Below are positions 55,647 through 63,199 of a stretch of DNA of 64,000 bases, in pieces. The stretch covers positions 1 through 64,000 of the forward strand of contig NZ_AOHO01000061.1 of assembly GCF_000342005.1 (NCBI RefSeq), given 5' to 3'. Source of the stretch: Amycolatopsis decaplanina DSM 44594. GTDB taxonomy: Bacteria > Actinomycetota > Actinomycetes > Mycobacteriales > Pseudonocardiaceae. Each line of letters opens with the position of its first letter. Position 1 is the stretch's first letter. The notes below the pieces were generated by a model that ran no database searches, had not been told where the DNA came from, and saw nothing but the letters and a program-made list of their open reading frames with translations. The position numbers and the translations under genes are program-made.

Positions 55647-57053
55647 ATGAAGCGTCGGCAGGGCTGGACGATTCTGCTGAGCCTCTGCCTCTGCCTCACC
55701 GGTTGTGCCGCGACCGTCGGGGGAGTGGCACAACCGGTGGATCCCACCCGGGTCGCCGGGCTCGAGATCACCGACGGCGCCAGCGGCCTCAAACCCGGCG
55801 TGCTCGACGCCGGCCTGCCGGTCGACGGTGGCGACGGCGGTGAGATCGACAAGCTGGCGGCCAACGCCGTCGCCGACGTCCAGCGGTACTGGCGCGAGCA
55901 CCTGCCCGCGATCTTCGACCGCGAGTTCCGGCCGCTGACCACTCTCGTCTCCTACGACTCGGGCGGGCGCGGCCGCGAGATCTGCGGAGCTTCGACCGCA
56001 GGGTTGGTGAACGCCTTCTACTGTTCGGGGGAAGACGTCGTCGCGTGGGATCGCGGGGGGTTGCTGCCGACGCTCAACGACTCCATCGGCCCGGCGGCGG
56101 TCATGGCCGTGCTCGCCCACGAGATCGGCCACGCCGTCCAGTCCCGGCTGGGGCTCCCGGCCGCGGCACCGTCGATCGTCAAGGAGCAGCAAGCCGACTG
56201 CTACACCGGGGCGTACCTCCGCTGGGTCGCCGAAGGCAAGTCGCCCATGTTCCAGGTCTCCACCGGCCGCGGGCTCAACGAGGTACTCACGGCGCTGTTC
56301 CAGATCCGCGACTCCGCCGGGGTCGCCTATTCCGACGACGGTGCGCACGGCAACGCGTTCGACCGGGTTTCCGCGTTCCAGTTCGGCTTCACCGACGGGC
56401 CCGCTCGGTGCGCGAAGATCGACGAGCGGGAAGTCGAGGGCCGGAGCACACAAGGCGGTTTCGGCTCGGCCAGGACGAACGAGCGGGCGGCGGCGGAGAA
56501 CGTCCGGCTCGACGATCGCCAGGCCCTGGCCGACCTCACCACCAGCCTGCGGCAGGCTTTCCGGCTCGCGGCCACCCCGCCGACGCTCACCACCGGAGCG
56601 GCCTGCGGTGTGACGACGGAGGACGCCCTCGCGTCGTACTGCTCGGAGGCCAACCAGATCAACCTCGACCTCGACGGCCTCGTCCGCATCGGTACCCCGC
56701 CGCGCCGAGGACGGCAGGGCGGCATCGGTGACTTCGCGGCGTTCGCCGAGGTCGCGTCGCGCTACACGCTCGCTTTGCAGCAGGAGGGCGGGTTCCGGCT
56801 CGACGGGCCGGTGGCCGCGCAGCGCACGGCGTGTCTCACCGGCTTCTGGGCGTCGACCATCGTGGACGGCGGGGCACTCACGTTGTCACCGGGTGACCTC
56901 GACGAGGCCATCGCCGAGATGCTTACCCGGAACAGCCTGATCGCGGCGGACGTCCGGGGCCGGACACTCCCGGCCGGTTTCGCCAGAGTCGCCGCCTTCC
57001 GTGACGGCTTCTCCTCCGGCGCCCAGGAGTCCTGCGGCAAGAAGTACCGCTGA
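55647..57053 (+). CDS. Neutral zinc metallopeptidase lipoprotein
   Basis: The 468-residue lipoprotein starts at the ATG before KRRQGW; the signal ends with lipobox LTGC. The peptidase domain has VMAVLAHEIGHAVQSRLGL (HExxH zinc site and catalytic Glu) and the downstream KEQQADCYTGAYLRW, with E as likely third ligand, as in YpfJ-type zinc metallopeptidases. Conserved Cys pairs (EICGAST, FYCSGED, AACGVTT, SYCSEAN, TACLTG, ESCGKK) suggest disulfides. It is followed by a 27-bp perfect hairpin. It acts at the cell surface; the substrate is unknown. Confidence 0.85.
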   Translation: MKRRQGWTILLSLCLCLTGCAATVGGVAQPVDPTRVAGLEITDGASGLKPGVLDAGLPVDGGDGGEIDKLAANAVADVQRYWREHLPAIFDREFRPLTTLVSYDSGGRGREICGASTAGLVNAFYCSGEDVVAWDRGGLLPTLNDSIGPAAVMAVLAHEIGHAVQSRLGLPAAAPSIVKEQQADCYTGAYLRWVAEGKSPMFQVSTGRGLNEVLTALFQIRDSAGVAYSDDGAHGNAFDRVSAFQFGFTDGPARCAKIDEREVEGRSTQGGFGSARTNERAAAENVRLDDRQALADLTTSLRQAFRLAATPPTLTTGAACGVTTEDALASYCSEANQINLDLDGLVRIGTPPRRGRQGGIGDFAAFAEVASRYTLALQQEGGFRLDGPVAAQRTACLTGFWASTIVDGGALTLSPGDLDEAIAEMLTRNSLIAADVRGRTLPAGFARVAAFRDGFSSGAQESCGKKYR

Positions 57054-57058
57054 CGAAA

Positions 57059-57113
57059 GTCCGTGAAGGCCTCCTTGAGGGACCCAGGGTCCCTCAAGGA
57101 GGCCTTCACGGAC
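57059..57113. terminator. Hairpin of the GTCCGTGAAGGCC family, 27-bp arms
   Basis: Perfect arms 57059-57085 and 57087-57113 with a single A between them, just after the metallopeptidase stop and before the convergent acyl-CoA dehydrogenase stop. The outer 18 bp are identical to copies at 16023 and (nearly) 1509, while the inner part differs (GAGGGACCC instead of CCCTAC). Confidence 0.8.
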
Positions 57114-57124
57114 AGGCCGTCAGG

Positions 57125-58294
57125 TCACACGAAGGCGCTCTGCCCGGTGATAGCCTTCCCGACGATCAGGGTGTTCATCTCCCGGGTGCCTTCGAACGAG
57201 TAGATCGCCTCGGCGTCGGTGAAGAACCGCATGATGTCGTTGTCCAGCACGATCCCGTTGCCGCCGAAGATCTCGCGGCCCCACGCGACGACCTCCCGCA
57301 TCCGCGAGGTCACGAAGGCCTTCGCCAGCGACGAGTGCTCGTCCTTGAAGATCCCGGCGTCCTGCAGCCTGGCCAATTGCACCAGCATGCCCCACGACGC
57401 GGTGATATTGCCGAGGCTCTTCACCAGCAGGTCCTGCACCAGCTGGAACCGCGCGATCGGACGGCCGAACTGCTTGCGCTCCTTGGCGTAGTCCAGCGCG
57501 AGTTCGTAGGCCCCGATCATCACGCCAAGCGCCTGCCAGGCCACACCGCCGCGGGTCGCGCGCAGGATCTCGGCGACATCGCGGAACGAGTTGATGCCCT
57601 GCAACCGGTGCGCCTCCGGCACCCGGACGTCGGTCAGCGTGATCTCGGCGTTCTCCACGATCCGGAACGCGAACTTGTTCTCGATCTTGACCGGCACGAA
57701 TCCGGGGGAGTCCTTCTCGACCACGAAACCCTTGACGTTGTTGTCCTCCTCGTCGCGGGCCCACACAATGACAAGGTCGGCGAAGGTCGCGTTGCCGATC
57801 CACTTCTTGGCGCCGTTGAGGATCCAGGTGTCGCCGTCCCGCCGCGCCGTCGTCCGCATACCGCCCGCGACGTCGGAACCGCCGAGCGGCTCGGTCATCG
57901 CGAAGGCGCCGATCTTGTCCATGGCCGCCATCGACGGGAGCCAGCGGTCGCGCTGCTCCTGGTCTCCGCCCGAGTAGATGCTGTACATCGCGAGTCCGTT
58001 GTGGACACCGAAGAACGTGGCCACGGACGGGTCCGTGCGGGTCATCTCCATCGCCATCATGCCGCTGAGCAGGTGGCTGGTGGCCGGAAGGTGCTCGCCG
58101 TAGCCCTCGTAGGGCAGTCCGGCGAGGCCGAGTTCGCGGAACTTGCCGACGAGTTCGTGCGGGAACTCGCCCTTGGCCCAGTACTCGTTCACGAGCGGCT
58201 TGACCTCGGTGCGCATGAAGTCGCGCGTCTTGAGCAGCAGCTTGCGCTCCTCCTCCGGCAGCAGGTCCTCGTAGGCGTAGAAGTCGGCGGTCAT
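57125..58294 (-). CDS. Acyl-CoA dehydrogenase (glutaryl-CoA dehydrogenase-like)
   Basis: The 389-residue flavoprotein starts at the ATG after GGAGGAGAACTGAA. Signatures are AFAMTEPLGGSDVAGGMRTTARRDG, WILNGAKKWIGNATFADLVIVWARDEEDN, RFQLVQDLLVKSLGNI and the C-terminal YSFEGTREMNTLIVGKAITG, with the catalytic Glu in the YEGT-type motif. The sequence style is that of the glutaryl-CoA/short branched dehydrogenase group. It is the last gene of a five-gene CoA-ester operon and lies 1 bp after the preceding stop. Confidence 0.9.
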   Translation of the reverse strand: MTADFYAYEDLLPEEERKLLLKTRDFMRTEVKPLVNEYWAKGEFPHELVGKFRELGLAGLPYEGYGEHLPATSHLLSGMMAMEMTRTDPSVATFFGVHNGLAMYSIYSGGDQEQRDRWLPSMAAMDKIGAFAMTEPLGGSDVAGGMRTTARRDGDTWILNGAKKWIGNATFADLVIVWARDEEDNNVKGFVVEKDSPGFVPVKIENKFAFRIVENAEITLTDVRVPEAHRLQGINSFRDVAEILRATRGGVAWQALGVMIGAYELALDYAKERKQFGRPIARFQLVQDLLVKSLGNITASWGMLVQLARLQDAGIFKDEHSSLAKAFVTSRMREVVAWGREIFGGNGIVLDNDIMRFFTDAEAIYSFEGTREMNTLIVGKAITGQSAFV

Positions 58295-58295
58295 T

Positions 58296-59225
58296 TCAGT
58301 TCTCCTCCCTGGCGGCACTGTCCAAAGCGGACAGCACCGCGAGCTGCTTGCGGTCGCGCGCCTCGGCGAGTTCCGAGTACGTGGAGGAGCCGTAAGCGGA
58401 TTCCACGGCTTCGATGAGCCGTTCCTGTTCTTCGGGGTCTTGCGAGGGCTGCCCGAGACCGGCCCACATCTTCTTCATCGATTTGCCGATGTGCTCGGCC
58501 ATGTGCCGGTAGCCACCAGGGCCGCCGCCCAGATGCGAGCCGAGGAACGGCCCGACCGCGGACCAGCGGATGCCGAGTGAGTTCGTCATCACGGCGTCCA
58601 ATTCGGACGGTGACACGACACCCTGTTCCACCAGGTAGATCGCCTCGCGGCTCAGCGCGTTCTGCAGCCGGTTGCCGACGAAGCCGGGGATCTCCTTGCG
58701 CTCCACCACCGGGGTCCGGCCGACGAACCGGTAGAACTCGACGGCCCGGTCGACCGATTCGGCACTGGTGCGCTCACCGGGCACGACCTCGACCAGCGGG
58801 ATCAGGTGCGGCGGGTTGAACGGGTGTCCGATCAGGACTCGCGACGCGTCGTCCAGTTCCGCGGCGAACGCGGTCGACGGGATCGCCGAAGACGAGCTGA
58901 GCAGCAGCGCGTGTGACGGTGCCTCGCGGACCAGGGTCGCGAACAGTTCCTTCTTGAACTCGACGTTCTCGGGCCCGTTCTCCTGCACGACATCCGCGTG
59001 CCGGACGGCTTCGGCGACGTCGGTGGCGAGGTGGACGCGAGGAGCGAGGTCCGCGACGTCCCGGCCGAGATGCGAAGCGAACGCCTTCAATGCGCCGGCG
59101 ACGGCGTCGGCGAGATCCGGCCGCGGGTCCGAGACCCGGACTTCCATGTCGTGCGCGGCGAACAACGCCGTCCACGACAGGCCGATGGTGCCCGCGCCGA
59201 TCACCGCGGCGCTGCGAAAAGTCAT
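58296..59225 (-). CDS. 3-hydroxyacyl-CoA dehydrogenase family (lambda-crystallin/carnitine dehydrogenase-like)
   Basis: The 309-residue NAD-dependent enzyme has AAVIGAGTIGLSWTALFAAHDMEVRVSDPRPD (Rossmann), ADVVQENGPENVEFKKELF and RVLIGHPFNPPHLIPLVEVVPGERTS, which carries the catalytic His. EIPGFVGNRLQNALSREAIYLVEQGVVSPSELD follows. The layout and C-terminal SLGIRWSAVGPFLGSHLGGGPGGYRH fit the lambda-crystallin/L-carnitine dehydrogenase-type subgroup rather than fatty acid beta-oxidation enzymes. It is coupled (ATGA) to the upstream acetoacetate decarboxylase-like gene. Confidence 0.88.
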   Translation of the reverse strand: MTFRSAAVIGAGTIGLSWTALFAAHDMEVRVSDPRPDLADAVAGALKAFASHLGRDVADLAPRVHLATDVAEAVRHADVVQENGPENVEFKKELFATLVREAPSHALLLSSSSAIPSTAFAAELDDASRVLIGHPFNPPHLIPLVEVVPGERTSAESVDRAVEFYRFVGRTPVVERKEIPGFVGNRLQNALSREAIYLVEQGVVSPSELDAVMTNSLGIRWSAVGPFLGSHLGGGPGGYRHMAEHIGKSMKKMWAGLGQPSQDPEEQERLIEAVESAYGSSTYSELAEARDRKQLAVLSALDSAAREEN

Positions 59226-59977
59226 GACCGTGCTCCCTTCAGGTAGTCGAAGACCGGCTTGACCGGGGCGAGCGTCAGGTCGGTGAGGATGTGGCTCGCG
59301 GAGACGACCTCCAGCACCGGGAGGTCGGCGAGCGGGGCCAGGACGTGCTGGAACAGTTGCAGCCGCGCGGGCCCGGTCCACGCTTCCTTGACCACCACGT
59401 CGGTGATCTCGGTGCGGACCAGTTCGAAGACCCGGGGCGAACCGTCGTAGTCCGGGATGGTCTTGAGCATGAACGTCGGCACGGTGATCTGCGCTTCGGC
59501 CTCGGCCACGTCCAGCCGGTGGTGCTTGTAACCCATGGTGGCGGTCGCGACCCGCTGGCTGCCGTGGTCGAGTGTCCCGACGAGCGCGCCGTTCTCGGCG
59601 AACAGCTTCGGCGAGCCGATGGTCTTCGGGTAGGCGCTGATCTCGCGGCCGGACGCGGTGGCCGGGAAGTTGTCGAGGTACATCGCGTGCAGATACTCGC
59701 CGCGCTCGCCCTCGAAGCTCACCGGGATGGCCTGGCCGGACTCGGTGTAGGGCCCGTAACCGCTGACGTCGCCCATCTTCATCACCTCGAACCGCACCAG
59801 CGGCTCGTCGATTTCCAGCGGCTCCGGCACCACGGCGCGCAGGGCGCCGGCGTCGGTGCGGTAGACGATGTTCAGGTATTCCCGGTCGGTGAACCGGGGC
59901 ACCACCGGCGCGTACGCCGGATTCGTGAGCGGCGTGGTCACGTGCTGGAGAACTTCTCGCTGCTTCATCTCACTCAC
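59222..59977 (-). CDS. Acetoacetate decarboxylase family protein
   Basis: The roughly 251-residue protein has the family fold and signatures: YLNIVYRTDAGALRAVVPEPLEI, EYLHAMYLDNFPATASGREISAYPKTIGSPKL, where a Lys in AYPKTIGSPKL corresponds to the Schiff-base region, and VGTLDHGSQRVATATMGYKHH. It could decarboxylate acetoacetate-like beta-keto acids or act as an aldol/hydratase variant. The GTG start at 59977 overlaps the hydratase stop; ATG 59968 is an alternative. It is coupled to the next gene. Confidence 0.87.
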   Translation of the reverse strand: MSEMKQREVLQHVTTPLTNPAYAPVVPRFTDREYLNIVYRTDAGALRAVVPEPLEIDEPLVRFEVMKMGDVSGYGPYTESGQAIPVSFEGERGEYLHAMYLDNFPATASGREISAYPKTIGSPKLFAENGALVGTLDHGSQRVATATMGYKHHRLDVAEAEAQITVPTFMLKTIPDYDGSPRVFELVRTEITDVVVKEAWTGPARLQLFQHVLAPLADLPVLEVVSASHILTDLTLAPVKPVFDYLKGARS

Positions 59978-60737
59978 CGGTCCACTTCGGAGCGCGGCGC
60001 TCGGCGAAGGCTCGCATGCCTTCGCGGACGTCGGCCGATTTCATCAGCGCCGGCATCTCCGCACGCTGGGTGGCAAACGCTTGCGCGTCGGGAACGCCGT
60101 CCGCAGCGCGGACGATCTTCTTGACCAGTGCCAGCGCCAGGGGAGCGTTGGCGGCGATCTGCTCGGCCAGTTGCAGCGCGACGGCGGCGGCCTCGCCGGT
60201 GGGGACGACCCGGTTCGCCAGGCCCAGCCGCCCGGCGCGTTCGGCGCTGATCGGTTCGCCCGTGAGCAGGAACTCCATGGCCAGGTGATGCGGGATCCGC
60301 TTCGGCAGCCGGATCACGCCGCCACCGGCGGCGATCAGCCCGCGCTTCACCTCGGGCAGCCCGAACTTCGCGTCTTCGGCGGCGACGATCAGGTCGCAGC
60401 CCAGCGCCAGTTCGAACCCGCCGCCCATGGCCCAGCCTTCGACGGCCGCGATCAGCGGCTTCGACGGTTCGGCTTCGGTCAGCCCGCCGAATCCGCGGCC
60501 GGGGATCTCGGGTGACTCGCCCTTCAGTGCCGCCTTGAGGTCCATGCCGGCGCTGAACGAGCCGTCCGCGCCGGTCAGGACCCCGGACCGCAGCGCGGGA
60601 TCGGTCTCCAGCAGGTCCAGTGCTTCGGCCAGGCCCGCCGCGACGGCGGCGTCGACCGCGTTGCGGGCGTGTGGCCGGTCGATCGTGATCAGCAGTGTGC
60701 CGCCGACCCGTTCCGTCCTTACTTCCTTGGTGCTCAT
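59970..60737 (-). CDS. Enoyl-CoA hydratase/isomerase
   Basis: The 255-residue crotonase-fold protein has LLITIDRPHARNAVDAAVAAGLAEAL, DGSFSAGMDLKAALKGESPE (oxyanion hole GMDLK) and AVEGWAMGGGFELALGCDLIVAAEDAKFGLPEVKRGLIAAGGGVIRLPKRIPHHLAMEFLLTGEPISAERAGRLGLANRVV. The residues of the second catalytic position follow the hydratase pattern. It precedes the decarboxylase-like gene with an 8-bp overlap and follows the CoA-transferase by 9 bp. Confidence 0.92.
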   Translation of the reverse strand: MSTKEVRTERVGGTLLITIDRPHARNAVDAAVAAGLAEALDLLETDPALRSGVLTGADGSFSAGMDLKAALKGESPEIPGRGFGGLTEAEPSKPLIAAVEGWAMGGGFELALGCDLIVAAEDAKFGLPEVKRGLIAAGGGVIRLPKRIPHHLAMEFLLTGEPISAERAGRLGLANRVVPTGEAAAVALQLAEQIAANAPLALALVKKIVRAADGVPDAQAFATQRAEMPALMKSADVREGMRAFAERRAPKWTGE

Positions 60738-60746
60738 GGTTCTTCC

Positions 60747-61904
60747 TCAGCGGGTGGTGGTGAGTTCGCGCAGGACTTCTTCGGTGTCCTGACCCGGCAG
60801 GGGAGCCAGGCGCCGGATGGAGCCGGGAGTCGCGGAGAACTTCACCGGGATGCCGATGGTGCGGATGGAGCCTTCGCTCGGGTGCTCGACGACGTCGAGC
60901 AGGTGGCCATCGCGGACGTACTCGTCGTCCTGCGCGTTGTCGAGTTCGAGGACGGGGGCCATCGGGATGCTGTGCTTCGCGCAGACCTCGGTCCACTCCT
61001 CGGTGGTCAGCGCCGGGGCGCATTCGGCGATCATCGCGGCCAGCGCCTCGTGGTCGGTGCCGTCGATCGCGTCACCGTTGACCCGCGGGTCTTCGGCCAG
61101 TTCCGGCCGCCCGGCGGCGTGGAAGAAGTCGCGGAAGTTCTGCGGGTTGTAGGGGATCACGCAGGCCATGCCGTCCTTGGTGTGCACCGCCTGATGGCCG
61201 GGGTTCATCGACGGGCCGAAACCGGTCGGTCCCTCCGCGGGTTCGAAGACGTGCCCGGCGAGGTGCTCGACGAGGTTGAACGCGATCAGCGTGTCGGTCA
61301 TCGGGATCTCGACCCGCTGGCCCTCGCCGGTCCGGTCGCGGTGCACCAGCGCGGCGAGCACGGTGTAGGCGATGGTCAGGGAGGAGACCTTGTCGCCGAT
61401 GATCGTCGGCAGGTAGACCGGCTTGCCCAGTGCGCGGTTCGCGACGTCGACCAGACCGGAGGACGCCTGCACGGTTTCGTCGTAGGCGGCGTGACCCGCG
61501 CGGTCGGAGTCGCCGCGGAAGCCCTGTGCGTGGGCGTAGATCAGGCCGGGGTTGCGCGCGGCGAGGTCGGCGTGGTTCATGCCGAGCCTGCTCAGCGCGC
61601 CGGGTCGCATGTTGGTGATCAGCACGTCGGCGGTGTCGATCAGCTTGAGCGCCTGCTCGCGCTCCTCCTCGTCCTTGAGGTTGAGGGCGACGCTGCGCTT
61701 GTTGCGGTTCACGTTCAGGTTGAGCGGCGTCATACCCGGCGTCGTGCGGAACTTGCCCACTCGCACGGTGTCGGCGGGTGACTCGATCTTGATCACGTCG
61801 GCGCCCAGGTCGCCGAGGATCTGCGCGGCGTACGGGCCCATGACCACCGTCGAGAGGTCGATCACGCGAACGCCGTCCAGCGGTCCGGTAGCGTGCTCCG
61901 TCAT
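60747..61904 (-). CDS. CaiB/BaiF-family CoA-transferase
   Basis: The 385-residue first gene of the operon has VRVIDLSTVVMGPYAAQILGDLGADVIKIESPADTVR, RNKRSVALNLKDEEEREQALKLI, ADVLITNMRPGALSRLGMNHADL and GHAAYDETVQASSGLVDVANR, the region with the catalytic Asp. It would load CoA onto the pathway acid, followed by hydratase, decarboxylase-like, dehydrogenase and acyl-CoA dehydrogenase steps encoded downstream. The substrate is unknown; carnitine-like or short dicarboxylic compounds are possibilities. A perfect palindrome lies 81 bp upstream. Confidence 0.92.
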   Translation of the reverse strand: MTEHATGPLDGVRVIDLSTVVMGPYAAQILGDLGADVIKIESPADTVRVGKFRTTPGMTPLNLNVNRNKRSVALNLKDEEEREQALKLIDTADVLITNMRPGALSRLGMNHADLAARNPGLIYAHAQGFRGDSDRAGHAAYDETVQASSGLVDVANRALGKPVYLPTIIGDKVSSLTIAYTVLAALVHRDRTGEGQRVEIPMTDTLIAFNLVEHLAGHVFEPAEGPTGFGPSMNPGHQAVHTKDGMACVIPYNPQNFRDFFHAAGRPELAEDPRVNGDAIDGTDHEALAAMIAECAPALTTEEWTEVCAKHSIPMAPVLELDNAQDDEYVRDGHLLDVVEHPSEGSIRTIGIPVKFSATPGSIRRLAPLPGQDTEEVLRELTTTR

Positions 61905-61984
61905 TCTGCTTCCTTTCGCCGTTTTTCGCTCTACAACCGAAGTTAGACGCGAATAGCGGGAAAGGGAATGATCAAGAAACGAAG

Positions 61985-62013
61985 AATGGTATGACCGCGG
62001 TGGTCATACCATT
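61985..62013. promoter_or_regulatory. Operator of the CoA-ester operon, perfect 12-bp inverted repeat
   Basis: AATGGTATGACC (61985-61996), GCGGT, GGTCATACCATT (62002-62013). It lies 81 bp upstream of the CoA-transferase start, 274 bp after the LysR stop. Two 8-bp TGGTATGA-like half-sites in tandem inverted orientation fit a GntR/FadR-type or TetR-type dimer better than a LysR T-N11-A site. The binder is not identified. Confidence 0.65.
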
Positions 62014-62036
62014 TGGTGAAGTAATGTAAAGGGGGC

Positions 62037-62060
62037 TCGTGAGTGGTAAGGACAGTTCTA
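62037..62060. repeat. Half copy of the 44-bp palindrome
   Basis: TCGTGAGTGGTAAGGACAG and TTCTA (62037-62060) match the left arm of the family with one change, and the right arm is missing. It is followed by GGGTAAGGCAA, the same word that follows the half copy at 1459. Confidence 0.7.
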
Positions 62061-62098
62061 CTGAGGGGTAAGGCAATCGTGGCGTGGTGTCGGGGTGT

Positions 62099-62180
62099 GT
62101 CGCGAAAGCCACTTTCGCGACGTTGGATGTCCCGAAAGTGGCTTTCGCGACGTTGGATGTCCCGAAAGTGGCTTTCGCGA
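62099..62180. repeat. Tandem 30-bp direct repeats with an inverted partner
   Basis: Two exact 30-bp units (62121-62150 and 62151-62180) contain CGTTGGATGTCCCGAAAG and TGGCTTTCGCGA. An inverted copy of the core, TCGCGAAAGCCACTTTCGCGA, lies at 62100-62120. The repeated core AAAGTGGCTTTCGCGA can pair with the inverted copy, giving alternative hairpins. There are no spacers between units. It is part of the 382-bp non-coding stretch 61905-62286. Confidence 0.75.
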
Positions 62181-62216
62181 CGTTGGCGGTGGCGGTGGCG
62201 GGCCGTGGTGGCGGGC

Positions 62217-62260
62217 TCGTGAGTGGTAAGGACGGTTCTAACCGTCCTTACCACTCACGA
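62217..62260. repeat. 44-bp palindrome, family TCGTGAGTGG, copy 4
   Basis: Perfect arms identical to the copies at 10739 and 49347. It lies 27 bp beyond the LysR stop and could terminate LysR transcription before the operator region of the CoA-ester operon. Confidence 0.85.
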
Positions 62261-62286
62261 GCTCTATGGCTGACCGGGGCTCTCGA

Positions 62287-63195
62287 TCACGTCGAAAGCG
62301 GTTCGGCGAAGATCTCGCGGACCGCGCCGACCAGTTCGGCGAGGTCGCCCTCCTCGGCGCGGTCGCGCCGCCAGACCAGGGCGGTCTCCGGCTGGGGGCG
62401 GAAATCCGCGAAGGGCAGGATGGTGGCGCCGTCGACAAGGAACAGATGCATAGGGCTGGCCGGATCGAGCATCGTGATCGAGAACGACGAACCGTTCGCC
62501 ACCAATTCGGAAATGCCCGAATATTCGGTTCCGCCGACCTTGAGTCGTTTCTTGATGCCCGCTTTCGACAGGGTGTGGTCCATCTCGTCCGAATAAGCCG
62601 GAATGCTTTCCGAGGCGGACGGGATATAGGACAGGTCCCTCAATTCGGCTATGTCCACCGTTTCCCGCCCGGCGAACCGGCCGGCCGGGACGACGGCGCC
62701 GAGCCGCTCCACCTGCACCGGGATGATCTCCAGCGCGGGATCGGCGACCGGCATCCGGACCAGCGACAACGCCAGTTTGCCCTCGTGCACCGCGGCGACC
62801 AGATCGGGCGTCGTACCCGGCCAGCGCTTCAGTTCGAAGCGTTCGTGGCAGCGTTCTTCGAGTCGTTTGACCCGTTCCCGCAGAGCCGGGTGCACGCCGG
62901 CGGGGATGCCGACGAACACCGTGCTCCGCTGGGGTTTCACCGCTTCCCGCAGTCGCCAGGGGATCGCGTTGACCTGTTCGAGGACGTCCCGCGCGATAGG
63001 CAGCAGCGCGGAGCCCGCCGCGGTGAGGGTGACGTGATGCGTGCTGCGGTCGAACAGCTTGTGATCTAGCTCGTGTTCGAGATCCTTGATGCGCTGGCTC
63101 AGCGGGGAAGCGGCCATATGCAGTTTGCGGGCAGCCTGGGAGAAGTTCAGTTCCTCGGCGACGGCCACGAAATACCGCAGGTGCAACATCTCCAC
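62287..63195 (-). CDS. LysR-family transcriptional regulator
   Basis: The 302-residue regulator has the N-terminal winged helix LHLRYFVAVAEELNFSQAARKLHMAASPLSQRIKDLEHELDHKLFDRSTHHVTLTAAGSALLPIAR and a periplasmic-binding-like effector domain (VFVGIPAGVHPALRERV). The start is GTG 63195 after GGGTGAT, or ATG 63189. It is on the same strand as, and upstream of, the CoA-ester operon, so it may control it, although the palindrome there is not of LysR type. It begins 4 bp after the stop of the kinase gene. Confidence 0.9.
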   Translation of the reverse strand: MEMLHLRYFVAVAEELNFSQAARKLHMAASPLSQRIKDLEHELDHKLFDRSTHHVTLTAAGSALLPIARDVLEQVNAIPWRLREAVKPQRSTVFVGIPAGVHPALRERVKRLEERCHERFELKRWPGTTPDLVAAVHEGKLALSLVRMPVADPALEIIPVQVERLGAVVPAGRFAGRETVDIAELRDLSYIPSASESIPAYSDEMDHTLSKAGIKKRLKVGGTEYSGISELVANGSSFSITMLDPASPMHLFLVDGATILPFADFRPQPETALVWRRDRAEEGDLAELVGAVREIFAEPLST

Positions 63196-63199
63196 TCGA

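Noticed and set aside
62099..62180. Possible CRISPR array
   Set aside because: Units are directly abutting with no spacers, only two exact copies exist, and there are no cas genes.
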